Source: Bifidobacterium parmae (lineage in GTDB: Bacteria > Actinomycetota > Actinomycetes > Actinomycetales > Bifidobacteriaceae). Taken from it: DNA of 64,000 nt. The translations under genes were made by a program, and so were the position numbers. Below the pieces are notes generated by a model. That model had not been told where the DNA came from. It worked only from the letters and a program-made list of their open reading frames with translations, and searched no databases. The stretch covers positions 1-64,000 of the forward strand of contig NZ_NMWT01000027.1 in NCBI RefSeq assembly GCF_002860365.1, read 5' to 3'. Of the stretch, positions 39,801 through 46,860 are shown one piece after another (positions within the stretch are counted from its first letter, which is position 1; each line of letters opens with the position of its first letter).

Positions 39801-41766
39801 CCTGCTGTCCATGGACCCGGACGTGCTCGAACGGCTGCTCGGCAACACCGACATGAGCGCCGTGCTCGACCCGGACGTGATCGCCGAAGTCTCGCGGCAA
39901 CTCGCCGGACGCACGTTCTGGAACGAGCTCGCCGCCGACGACGTGACCGGGCGCGTCACCCGCTACGCGAAGACCCACGGGCCGTTCACCGCGGACCGGA
40001 TGATCGCCGAACTGGGGATCGACGCGACCGAAGCCGTGCATGCGCTGGACGAACTCGAACGGCGCGGCGAACTGCTGCGTGGGCGGTTCATGGACGGTGA
40101 CGGAGACGGTGGCGACGGAGACGGTGGTGCCGGCGATGGTGGGGACCCCGACGGTAAAGGTGGCACGGGTGACGGTGCGGTCGGGAATGCGCCGACGCAA
40201 TGGCTGCACCGCGACGTGTTCCGCCGCATCCGCGCAAGGTCGCTCGCCAAGGCGCGCGAGGCGATACGCCCCGTGCCGGCCGTCGCGTACCAATCGTTCC
40301 TGCTGCAACGGCAGGGCGTCGGACCGGTCGGCGGCGAGGCGTACGAGGGCGCGGACGGGCTGATGCGCGTCATCGAGCAACTGGAGGGCGTGGCGCTGCC
40401 CGCCGCCGTCTGGGAGGCGTCGGTGTTCCCCGCGCGCGTCGCCGGATACGCGCCCGCCATGCTCGACGAACTGCTCGCCGGCGGCGAAGCGGTGTGGGTC
40501 GGTTCCAAAACCGGCGGCACGAAACCCACGGATCCGGGGCTCATCGCCTTCCATCCCGCCGACTCACCCCTGCTGGAACAGCAGCCTGGGGGAGAGACCG
40601 CCGAAGAAGAATCGCCTTACGCCGCGGCCATCCTCACCGCCCTGTCCTCCGGCGGCGCCTACCATGCGACCCAGCTCGCCGACGCCGCCAAACGCGTCTG
40701 GACCACCATCGCCGAGCCGGACATCGACACAGCGACCGGCGAGATCCTCCTTCCCGAGTGGGATGCGAAACGCTTCGAGGAGGCGTTGTGGACGCTCGCC
40801 TGGCAGGGGAAGGTGACCAACAGCTCGTTCGCGCCCGTGCGTGCGCTGGGCGCGGACGTCCGTAAGGTGCGCACGTCGGCCCGCGCGTCACGCCGCCGCA
40901 TCCGCATGCGGCCCGCGACGCCGATGACGCTGGGCGGATTGTGGTCCGCGGTCGGCGCGACGGAGTCGGACGATATGAGTGATACGAGCGGCACGGGGGA
41001 TGCAGAATCTGCGGCGACCATAGGCAACGAGCGATGCGCGCTCGAACTGGTGGAGATCCTGCTCGACCGGTACGGCGTCATCGCACAGCCGCTGATCGAC
41101 AAGGAGAACGTTCCCGGAGGGTTCCCCGCGCTGTACCCGCTGCTCAAACGCATGGAGGAACACGGGCGACTCGCGCGCGGCATGTTCGTGGAAGGATTCG
41201 GCGCCGCCCAGTTCGCCGAACGCGAGACGGTCGACGAACTGCGGCGGACCGAAGAAGGCGGGCGCGGCGGCGCTAAAGCACCGGACATGCCGGGCGCACC
41301 GGCTATGGCATCCGAGTCGGCCGGACATATGTGTTCGCCGGTGGCATTGTCCGTGCTCGACCCGGCGAACCTGTACGGCTCGGCGCTGCCGTGGCCGCCC
41401 GTGCCTGTGGGCGCGTCCAAGCCGGTACGCCGCGAGGGCGGCGTCGTCGTGTTGGCCGATGGCAGGCCGGTGTCCTATGCGACACCGAAATCGAAGCATC
41501 TGACGGTGTTCGCCGGCCGTGACGTGACTGACGGCCGTGACGTGACCGGCGCCGGCGCCGGCGCCGACGCGCGCCTGCGCCTCGGACTGACCGAACTCGC
41601 CTACGCGCTGCGCCGCGGCGGCACGGACGGCACGGGAGGCGCGGCCGCGCGCACCGTCACGTTTTCGGACGTGAACGGCGCGCCGTTGAACGCGCGCAAC
41701 CCGTATACGCACGTCCTCCACCAGGCCGGTTTCACCCCCGTGCCGCAGGGCATGCGACTGTACTAG
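36802..41766 (+). CDS. lhr: Lhr-type ATP-dependent 3'-5' DNA helicase
   Basis: A 1654-aa superfamily 2 helicase of the large actinobacterial Lhr type, linked to DNA repair. Motif I is VVAPTGSGKTLAAFLSAIDR (~residue 40), with VLYISPLKALAVDVARNLE, IVDEVHALAGTKRG (DEVH box), IGLSATVNPP, TSSLELGIDMGSVDLVIQIA and QRVGRADHHVGG (motif VI; many family members have RAGH). The long C-terminal winged-helix and beta-barrel part is present. ATG 36802 is preferred; it appears leaderless. Odd features: REP-like DNA inserted in frame at nt 37028-37079 and 38988-39043, and a Gly/Asp-rich tract at ~40090-40190. A 17-bp terminator hairpin follows. Confidence 0.95.
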   Translation: MCEGLESFSEPTRAWFQRAFGKPTEAQREAWPAIRSGKNVLVVAPTGSGKTLAAFLSAIDRLMTVTSRPDAEPVSTSRPRRRGLSAQPTGGGPASASTTRTTRGVRVLYISPLKALAVDVARNLETPLDGIARECGTLGLPAPRIRVATRSGDTTPKERRAIAAHPPDILVTTPESLYLLLTSKARRILKTVDTVIVDEVHALAGTKRGSHLALSLERLDGLADADAPVQRIGLSATVNPPAEAARFLGGDRPVTIVDPGSRPDMDLKVVEPLADMRDLSSANVPNRAGGVDSGRADAPHISGVTPAMRRLAERKGIVGADVASTAIVGAAGDRTAGSIWPVVEASVLDEILAHRTTLVFVNSRGLAEKLTARLNDLYAERRGSGGPAAFPASADTGSPEGRERFAAHYDAVVGGTTQLVGSHKPDDVIAMAHHGSVSKDRRKQIEERLKRGELRCVVATSSLELGIDMGSVDLVIQIAPPLSVASGLQRVGRADHHVGGVSHALFYPLTREQIIGVAAAVESMRAGRLEPLAVPRNPLDVLAQQTVATAAMDDLDPDAWYAGVRHAAPFSELDRGMFDAVMGMLTGAYDTEEFSAFRPPLMWNREANRISARPGAQRLAVTSGGTIPDRGLYTVVLPEADGNQGRRRVGELDEEMVYESRVGDVITLGTSTWQIQEITRDQVVVTPAPGRTARLPFWHGEESGRDAGFGQAKGHLIRDLAAALTTSSHCAPFEGEPSAKRTEGVPPSAPSFTPTTLARLDADGLDRNAIANLARLLAEQRAATGIVPSDRTIVVERCPDEEGDQRIIIHSPYGRRVHEPWSMAITTRLKQRYGFDGQAYAADDGIVIRIPDGIGDIPSRDLLLFAPDELTRIVETEVGESVLYAARFRECAARSLYLPRTEPGRRVPLWQQRLRAAQLLAAARTRRNFPLLLETARECLQDVYDLKALRDLMTGLDAGTIVVKDTSTETPSPFAENLLFGFVGSVMYQYDAPQAERSVRLLSMDPDVLERLLGNTDMSAVLDPDVIAEVSRQLAGRTFWNELAADDVTGRVTRYAKTHGPFTADRMIAELGIDATEAVHALDELERRGELLRGRFMDGDGDGGDGDGGAGDGGDPDGKGGTGDGAVGNAPTQWLHRDVFRRIRARSLAKAREAIRPVPAVAYQSFLLQRQGVGPVGGEAYEGADGLMRVIEQLEGVALPAAVWEASVFPARVAGYAPAMLDELLAGGEAVWVGSKTGGTKPTDPGLIAFHPADSPLLEQQPGGETAEEESPYAAAILTALSSGGAYHATQLADAAKRVWTTIAEPDIDTATGEILLPEWDAKRFEEALWTLAWQGKVTNSSFAPVRALGADVRKVRTSARASRRRIRMRPATPMTLGGLWSAVGATESDDMSDTSGTGDAESAATIGNERCALELVEILLDRYGVIAQPLIDKENVPGGFPALYPLLKRMEEHGRLARGMFVEGFGAAQFAERETVDELRRTEEGGRGGAKAPDMPGAPAMASESAGHMCSPVALSVLDPANLYGSALPWPPVPVGASKPVRREGGVVVLADGRPVSYATPKSKHLTVFAGRDVTDGRDVTGAGAGADARLRLGLTELAYALRRGGTDGTGGAAARTVTFSDVNGAPLNARNPYTHVLHQAGFTPVPQGMRLY
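37028..37079 (+). repeat. REP-like half element inside lhr (left half)
   Basis: GCCCCCGCCGGCGGGGGC is followed by TGTCGGCGCAGCCGACTGGG and GGTGGTC, nearly the left half of the intergenic repeats at 58087 and 61619. It encodes residues ~76-92 of Lhr (PRRRGLSAQPTGGGP) between helicase motifs I and Ia without shifting the frame. Confidence 0.75.
38988..39043 (+). repeat. REP-like half element inside lhr (right half, reverse orientation)
   Basis: CCCCCTTCGAGGGGGAGCCG, TCCGCGAAGCGGACCGAGGG and GGT resemble the reverse complement of the right half of the intergenic repeats. It is in frame and encodes residues ~730-747 (PFEGEPSAKRTEGVPPS). Confidence 0.65.
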
Positions 41767-41785
41767 GGGTCGCCGGTCGGTCGGG

Positions 41786-41829
41786 GTTTCCGGCTTTTCG
41801 CCGGAGACCGGCGGCGAAAAGCCGGAAAC
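41786..41829. terminator. Bidirectional terminator, perfect 17-bp stem
   Basis: 41786-41802 and 41813-41829 are exact complements around a ten-base loop, with four T/A in the middle of the stem. It lies between the ends of lhr and the minus-strand gene at 41848. Confidence 0.9.
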
Positions 41830-41847
41830 GGCAGCTTTCGGGCGGAC

Positions 41848-42276
41848 TCAGCCGATCGCCGGCCGCACGTCGAGCGTGCAGACCACGCCCGACTCCTGAC
41901 GCACCCATTCGATCGCCTGCAACGCCGCGATGTTCCACAGGGCGTGCGGGATGCCGCCCAGATCGGGCTGCTCCGCCCAGAAGGTCACGTCGTCGTCGAA
42001 CACGGTGACGACCGTATCCTCCTCGGCCGGGGTGATCATCCGGTACAGGCGCTTCGCGAGCGTCGCGACGAACTCGTTCGCGGCGGCGAACGTGTCGTTG
42101 AGATGCTGGTCGGCGGTCGCGGGCGGGCCGACCAGTTCCCACGACTCCACGTCGGAGGCGTCCCAATGCGCGGATTCGCCGCCCACCTTGCGTTCGATGG
42201 TCACGAACAGCCGGGCGAACTCGCCCGACGTCAATCCCGTGACCCGCCTGCGCGTCGCCAGTTCGATCGGCGTCAT
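41848..42276 (-). CDS. Hypothetical protein downstream of the iron alcohol dehydrogenase
   Basis: A 142-aa soluble protein I do not recognise. It starts two bases after the dehydrogenase stop, so the two are probably one operon. The sequence has no signal peptide or membrane segment; it is acidic, with a Trp-rich middle (SAHWDASDVESWELVGPP) and a helical C-terminal half (HALWNIAALQAIEWVRQESG). The N-terminal MTPIELATRRRVTGLTSGEF could be a short helical cap. No catalytic pattern is evident. Confidence 0.65.
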   Translation of the reverse strand: MTPIELATRRRVTGLTSGEFARLFVTIERKVGGESAHWDASDVESWELVGPPATADQHLNDTFAAANEFVATLAKRLYRMITPAEEDTVVTVFDDDVTFWAEQPDLGGIPHALWNIAALQAIEWVRQESGVVCTLDVRPAIG

Positions 42277-42278
42277 CG

Positions 42279-43424
42279 TCAGTACAGCTCCTCGAAGATC
42301 TTGCGCACGCGGGCCGCGTCGAGCGGCACGTAGTTGTTGCGCATCAGACGCGCCTGCGTGGTCATCACACGATCAGTGAACTCGGGCAAGTCCTCGCGGG
42401 TCACGCCGTACTCGTGCAGCGCCTTCTTCGGCAGTAGCTGGTCGATGAGCCGCTCCAGCTCGTCGTACACGTCGGCCACGTCGCAGCCGAGCAGACCGGC
42501 GAGCACGCCGTTGAGCTTCGCGATCTCGCCGTCCGGCTTGATCTCCATGTAGTTGCGCAGCACGCCGGTGAACATCGCGTAGTTCGATTCGCCGTGCGGC
42601 ACATGGTACTTGCCGCCCAGCTGGTAGCTCAGCGCGTGCACGGCCGCGCAGCCGCCCGTGTCGAAGCTGATGCCCGCGTAGTCGGAGGCGATGAGGAAGT
42701 CGGTCATCAGCTCGTTGCGCTTCACGCGGCGCTTCTCGGCGTCGCCGTCCGGACCACCCGCCTCGACGATCGCCTGGTAACCGCCCACGATCATGCGCAT
42801 CGCCTCATAGCCGAACAGGCGCGTGTACGGGGTCGCGTTCGGGGAGAGCGTGGACTCGACCGAATGCACGAGCGCGTCGAGCGAGCTGGTCATGAACACG
42901 TGGTCGGGCAGGCCGTACAGGAGCTCGGGGATGAGCACCGCATGGTCGGCGAACATCTCCGGGCCGGCGATGCCCGCCTTGCAGCCGAGACGCGTGCGGT
43001 TGATGGCCGCGATCTCCGTGACCTCGCTGCCCGTGCCGCACGTGGTGGGCACGAGCACGAGACCCACCGTGCGCTTGAAATCGGGCAGATGGTCGATGAC
43101 CTCGTCGATCGACGCGCCGCCCGCCACGGCCACGATCTTCGACATGTCCATCACCGCGCCGCCGCCGATCGCGACGATGCGGTCGTAGTCGAACGCCTTC
43201 GCGTCCCCGATGATCGCGTCGATCATCACGTCGGTCGGCTCCTGGTTGCCGTACTTGTCGACGAGCAGCACGTTCGCGCCGTTGAGATGGGGTTCCAGGA
43301 ACGCGTCGTGGATCATGCCGATGGTGACGACCAGGTCGCGCGGGCCGAGCCCGAACTCCTCGGCGAACTCCTTGACCGTGTCGAACTGGTAGATGTCCTT
43401 CGGGCCTACGGTGAGCATCTTCAT
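42279..43424 (-). CDS. Iron-containing alcohol dehydrogenase (4-hydroxybutyrate dehydrogenase-like)
   Basis: NAD(P)H-dependent group III alcohol dehydrogenase, 381 aa. Features are the nucleotide-binding AIGGGAVMDMSKIVA, TTCGTGSEVT, and the metal region from DALVHSVESTLSPNATPYTR to AVHALSYQLGGKYHVPHGES followed by NYAMF, which supplies the Asp/His ligands. The overall pattern, including KYGNQEPTDVMIDAIIGD and LREYG-like RKALHEYGVTRED near the end, is closest to 4-hydroxybutyrate dehydrogenases, which reduce succinate semialdehyde. A lactaldehyde or other aldehyde reductase role is also possible. AAGGAAAGG precedes the start by about 16 bases. Confidence 0.82.
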   Translation of the reverse strand: MKMLTVGPKDIYQFDTVKEFAEEFGLGPRDLVVTIGMIHDAFLEPHLNGANVLLVDKYGNQEPTDVMIDAIIGDAKAFDYDRIVAIGGGAVMDMSKIVAVAGGASIDEVIDHLPDFKRTVGLVLVPTTCGTGSEVTEIAAINRTRLGCKAGIAGPEMFADHAVLIPELLYGLPDHVFMTSSLDALVHSVESTLSPNATPYTRLFGYEAMRMIVGGYQAIVEAGGPDGDAEKRRVKRNELMTDFLIASDYAGISFDTGGCAAVHALSYQLGGKYHVPHGESNYAMFTGVLRNYMEIKPDGEIAKLNGVLAGLLGCDVADVYDELERLIDQLLPKKALHEYGVTREDLPEFTDRVMTTQARLMRNNYVPLDAARVRKIFEELY

Positions 43425-43448
43425 GGATGTGCCTGCCTTTCCTTTGCG

Positions 43449-43500
43449 TGCCGGTTGCGTCCGGTTGCGTCCGGTGCGTCGCGGTCCGCGCGAACCGCAC
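43449..43500. promoter_or_regulatory. Short tandem and inverted repeats before the dehydrogenase gene
   Basis: CCGGTTGCGT recurs in tandem with a ten-base period (43451-43478), then GTGCG (43474-43478) and CGCAC (43496-43500) form the ends of an imperfect inverted repeat that also contains GCGGT/ACCGC. It lies 25-76 bases before the minus-strand start, a position suited to an operator. No regulator is known to me for it. Confidence 0.35.
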
Positions 43501-43577
43501 CGCTGGCGCGTGATGGTAATCCCGTGACGTATCGGCCATGTTGCGTCGCGCCGAGAACCGATGCGGCGATATACGGC

Positions 43578-43932
43578 GAATGTGCATGAAATGGCCGATT
43601 AAATGCATGGATGAGGAAGGAACGTGCATGGTCGGAGCACGAACGTGTATGGTTTCGGCGGCAACCTGTAGCTCAAAACGGTCAACCTGCAGGGTGCCTT
43701 TCTGAAGACAGCCGGATGAACGAATTCCTGCTTGTGCGAAACCCCTGAAATTCCGCCGAATCCTCATCGCTGCAATGGTGTGGTCGTCGTGCTCTTCCCG
43801 ACATGACCGTACACGTTCGCCCCAGAACGGTACATGTTCATCCGGGAATGCCGCACGTTGCCCTCCGGACCATGCACGTATCCGGTTGAACCATGCACGT
43901 TGCCCTCCGGACCATGCACGTCCGCCTCGAAA
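43578..43932. repeat. Element E1: two opposing arrays of 21-bp repeats
   Basis: Left array, plus orientation: degenerate GAACGTGCATGG begins at 43578, 43599, 43620, 43641, 43662 and 43683, exactly 21 bases apart. Right array, opposite orientation: CCATGCACGTTC-like units begin at 43807, 43828, 43849, 43870, 43891 and 43912, again exactly 21 apart. A ~100-base core separates them (GAAGACAGCCGGATGAACGA, then GAAATTCCGCCGAATCC). It fills most of the 579-base gap 43425-44003. In-frame stops break any heptapeptide-repeat reading of the left array. A related element is E2 at 55928. Confidence 0.85.
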
Positions 43933-44003
43933 CTCCGGAACGGCCGCATGGGCTGCCGCCTAGTGCGTGCGTCCGGCCCATGTCCTGAAGGCCTGCAGCG
44001 GCG

Positions 44004-44225
44004 TCAGCGGAAGCTGATGCCGCCCTTGTGGCCGGTCGCCTTGAACGGCATCGCACGCCTGCCGGATTTCGCCGCACCCCGGGCGTTCGCGTTGACGGAG
44101 GGCTGCTTGGCTTTGCCGTCCGCGCGCTTCGGTTCGTTCCAGGACCGTCCGTCATGTCGTGGCGGCTTCGGCCAGCCGGATGAGCGTTCCGGTTGGGTTG
44201 AGGGGGTTTCGTGATGTTGCGTCAT
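44004..44225 (-). CDS. Possible small basic protein
   Basis: A 73-aa open frame, Lys/Arg/Pro-rich, ending AMPFKATGHKGGISFR. There is no good ribosome site before the ATG at 44225. It lies 55 bases downstream of a second small minus-strand frame (44281-44514), so a tiny operon is possible. I recognise no family; a chance frame is a real alternative. Confidence 0.35.
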   Translation of the reverse strand: MTQHHETPSTQPERSSGWPKPPRHDGRSWNEPKRADGKAKQPSVNANARGAAKSGRRAMPFKATGHKGGISFR

Positions 44226-44280
44226 GGTCGTTTTTTGTGATGACGGTGGAGGTGCTCGTGGGAGGACGTCGAGGAGCCGG

Positions 44281-44514
44281 CTACGCCTCGATGCGTTCGG
44301 GGGTGCCGCCCTCTTCGTCTTCGGCTGCCTCCAGCGCTTCCTGCCGTTCCCATCGCAGCTGCATGATGGTGATGGTGATCCAATTGACCGTTGTGACGGC
44401 GCGAAGCAGCAGGACCTTGTTGTCCCTTTTCTCCTTCGCGAACTCGAGGATGGTCGACAGGGCGTTCATCGCCGCGGTCGCCATGTACAACGTGGAAAGC
44501 TTCGGCATTCTCAT
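44281..44514 (-). CDS. Small hypothetical protein, probably leaderless
   Basis: A 77-aa protein: an N-terminal helical region (MPKLSTLYMATAAMNALSTI), a moderately hydrophobic helix (VTTVNWITITIMQL), and an acidic C-terminal tail (EALEAAEDEEGGTPERIEA). A TATACT -10 on the minus strand (44521-44526) ends six bases before the ATG at 44514, and there is no ribosome-binding site, so the message may be leaderless. Its function is unknown to me; it might be membrane-associated. Confidence 0.5.
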   Translation of the reverse strand: MRMPKLSTLYMATAAMNALSTILEFAKEKRDNKVLLLRAVTTVNWITITIMQLRWERQEALEAAEDEEGGTPERIEA

Positions 44515-44642
44515 ACCGCAAGTATAACGTCAGCAGGGATGTAGGACGCGTGCACCCGGCCTGGGTTATGCTCGTCACAGGGACTCCTCCCGACTGGGAA
44601 TATGCCGGCTGGGTCGGCGGGAAGCACGACAAGGAGATGGCC

Positions 44643-45464
44643 ATGACTGCGACGTTGCGTGATGCCGTGTACGGGCAGGCGGTGGGGGATGCGCTCGGCG
44701 TGCCCTACGAGTTCAGGAAACGTGGTGGCTTCCATGCGGAAGGCATGATCGGCCATGGCACGCACGACCAGCCGGCCGGCACATGGAGCGATGACACGAG
44801 CATGGCGCTCGCGATCTGCGATTCCATCCGTGCGAACGACGGGCGCATCGACGTGGCGGACATGCGCGCACGGTTCGAGGACTGGTACCGGCACGACGCG
44901 TACACGGTCGACGGCCTGTTCGACATCGGCAACACCACGGTCGAGGCGCTGATGATGGGACGCGGCTGCGACGGCGAGTGGGACAACGGCAACGGTTCGC
45001 TGATGCGCACGATCCCGCTCGCGTTCACCGGTGCGGCCGATGACGAGATCCGTGCGGTGAGCGCGATCACGCACGCCCATCCGACGAGCATGGACGCCTG
45101 CGTGCGTCTGGTCGCGTTCGCCCGACTGCTGATCGCCGGCCGTTCCCCGGCGGAGGCGTTGGCGGAGGCGAAGCCGGTGCGCGCCGACGTGGCGTCGCTT
45201 CCGGAGATGGAGATCCGTTCCGGCGGCTACGTGCTGGACACGCTGCTCGCCGCGATCTGGTGCCTGCTCACCACGGACTCGTATGCGGCATGCGTGCTGA
45301 AGGCCGTGAACCTCGGTTCGGACACCGACACCACGGCCGCCGTGGCCGGAGGCCTCGCCGGCATCGTCTACGGAGCGGACGGAATCCCCGCCGACTGGAT
45401 GGCGACGTTGCGCGGCAAACAGGTCATCGAGCAATGCCTGTTCCGATCGGCTTCGGTTGGATGA
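44643..45464 (+). CDS. ADP-ribosylglycohydrolase (DraG/ARH family)
   Basis: Metal-dependent enzyme that removes ADP-ribose from proteins or small molecules. The family's binuclear Mg sites are visible: GQAVGDALGVPYEF at the N-terminus, WSDDTSMALA, and NLGSDTDTTAAVAGGLAGIV near the C-terminus. Length is 273 aa. AAGGAG lies six bases before the ATG at 44643. It heads a run of four plus-strand genes (J-domain-like, HIRAN-like, Sel1-repeat) with short gaps or overlaps, implying an operon. No ADP-ribosyltransferase was found nearby, so the target is unknown. Confidence 0.88.
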   Translation: MTATLRDAVYGQAVGDALGVPYEFRKRGGFHAEGMIGHGTHDQPAGTWSDDTSMALAICDSIRANDGRIDVADMRARFEDWYRHDAYTVDGLFDIGNTTVEALMMGRGCDGEWDNGNGSLMRTIPLAFTGAADDEIRAVSAITHAHPTSMDACVRLVAFARLLIAGRSPAEALAEAKPVRADVASLPEMEIRSGGYVLDTLLAAIWCLLTTDSYAACVLKAVNLGSDTDTTAAVAGGLAGIVYGADGIPADWMATLRGKQVIEQCLFRSASVG

Positions 45465-45489
45465 TGGATGATGGACGAAGGAGCCTGCT

Positions 45490-46323
45490 GTGGTGTGGGA
45501 GTACGACGACGAAGCGGACGCGAAGGAATCGGGTGATTCCCGCAGGGCACTCGTCGCGCGCATAACGCGTCTACGTGCCGACCTGTCGGAGACGTTGGCG
45601 CGTATGGACGAGATCCGGCAGCAGGTGATTCCGCGGATCAAAGCCGATTACGCGACCAAGATCGGCGTCTGGAACGCGCGTCGGATCAAAACCGAGCTCG
45701 CGGCGCGCCGCGCCAAACGACGCTATGCGATGGCGCGGGCGCGCGTGAACCGCGGGGAACCCGTGGAGTCCGAGGAGATCACGAAGGCGTTGGATGCCGA
45801 GTTCGCTGATTGGAAGCGGTTGATGGATGAGAAGATGCGCAGTCTCAATGCGCTTCTCCGATGGCGCAGCGGCCGGCAGCGCATGCCCGCAGGAAATGCG
45901 GAGGAACTGAACAGGCTGTTCCGTCGTCTCGCCCGGCGCTTCCACCCTGACCTGTTCCCCGGTGATGAGGAACGCGCGCAATACTACGAGATGGCGTGCA
46001 ACGCCCTGGCGGATGGAGATTTGGACATGCTGCGGGCGCTGGACGTGGCCACGGCCGATTGGGTGGACGACGTCGATTACGGGCGTCTGACCGAAGACGA
46101 GCTCGCCGGTGAGATCGAATTGCTGGAGGACCGTCTGTCGTCCTGTCGGGGAGATCTGAATCGGATGGTTTCCACCGAGCCGTACACGTTGCGGGCCAAA
46201 CTCGATGATCCGGAATGGGTGAGCGGCGTGGTCGGCGGTCTGAGGGCGCGGGTGGAGGCGTTCGAGCGTGAGAAAACACACTATGATGAAGCGTATGACC
46301 GGTTGATCAAGGAGGATCGATGA
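45490..46323 (+). CDS. J-domain-like coiled-coil protein
   Basis: A 277-aa protein. Residues ~15-130 are charged and helical (long coiled-coil look: RITRLRADLSETLARMDEIR). Then NAEELNRLFRRLARRFHPDL and FPGDEERAQYYEMACNALAD contain the HPD tripeptide and helix pattern of a DnaJ J-domain, so it may recruit an Hsp70. A second coiled coil closes the protein (ELLEDRLSSCRGDLNRM; ARVEAFEREKTHYDEAYDRL). Two adjacent GTG codons (45490, 45493) follow AAGGAG. It overlaps the next gene by four bases (ATGA), so the pair is translationally coupled. Confidence 0.75.
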   Translation: MVWEYDDEADAKESGDSRRALVARITRLRADLSETLARMDEIRQQVIPRIKADYATKIGVWNARRIKTELAARRAKRRYAMARARVNRGEPVESEEITKALDAEFADWKRLMDEKMRSLNALLRWRSGRQRMPAGNAEELNRLFRRLARRFHPDLFPGDEERAQYYEMACNALADGDLDMLRALDVATADWVDDVDYGRLTEDELAGEIELLEDRLSSCRGDLNRMVSTEPYTLRAKLDDPEWVSGVVGGLRARVEAFEREKTHYDEAYDRLIKEDR

Positions 46324-46808
46324 CCGATATGACCGACAAGACGAACGATGCCGGCGATCAGGCGCGTCGCGAAACCGATCGGGCGGAGTCGCAGGCGTTG
46401 TCGTTGCTCGCGCAGGACGGATTCGCGTTGACGGTTTCCGGAGGGTTGGCGGGAGACGTCGACCTGCCGAAGCCGTATGGGACGACCATCACGTTGGTGG
46501 ACCGTACGTATCTGGTGGGCGGACGCGGATTCGGCGGCAGCGGCGCCGACGAGGGCATGCTCGAAGGCATCAGAAGCGCCGGGGGCGAGACGCGTATCGT
46601 CCTGCGGTGTGAACCCGATGACGCCGCCGACCCGTGGACCGTGGAGGCGTCGCTCGACGGCGTCTTCCTCGGCGTGGTCCGCGCCCATGAGAACGAGATC
46701 ATCGCGCGTCTCATGGACGCCGGCAAACACGTGTACGCCGAATACCTGGAAACGGAGACGCTGGGCGAATACCACCGTATCTGGGTGTCGCTGGTCATGG
46801 AGGATTGA
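46320..46808 (+). CDS. Hypothetical protein with HIRAN-like C-terminal half
   Basis: A 162-aa protein starting inside the stop of the J-domain-like gene. The second half (RIVLRCEPDDAADPWTVEAS, LDGVFLGVVRAHENEIIARL, MDAGKHVYAEYLETETLGEY) follows the pattern of HIRAN domains, which bind DNA ends or structures in repair proteins: an Arg-x-x-Asp-[Pro/Asp] strand, a G-x-x-hydrophobic-G turn, then a helix and a final strand. The N-terminal part is unassigned. The HIRAN call is by eye only. Confidence 0.5.
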   Translation: MTDMTDKTNDAGDQARRETDRAESQALSLLAQDGFALTVSGGLAGDVDLPKPYGTTITLVDRTYLVGGRGFGGSGADEGMLEGIRSAGGETRIVLRCEPDDAADPWTVEASLDGVFLGVVRAHENEIIARLMDAGKHVYAEYLETETLGEYHRIWVSLVMED

Positions 46809-46860
46809 TCGTGGGAATCATGGAATCGTTGCGGATTCCGATGGAAGGCAGGTGAATGCC

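Noticed and set aside
40555-40605. A third REP-like insertion in lhr (CCCCTGCTGGAACAGCAGCC region)
   Set aside because: It has a short hairpin form, but its loop and flanks do not align well with the repeat family.
43578-43703. 21-bp repeats as plasmid iterons or a replication origin
   Set aside because: No replication initiator gene or AT-rich unwinding region is adjacent, and the location is chromosomal.
43578-43932. E1 repeats as a CRISPR array
   Set aside because: The period is 21 bases with no unique spacers, units are degenerate, the two arrays are inverted, and no cas gene is nearby.
43764-43949. Minus-strand small protein with VHGPEGN repeats in E1
   Set aside because: Repeats come from the 21-base (seven-codon) DNA period; no start context and no counterpart in E2.
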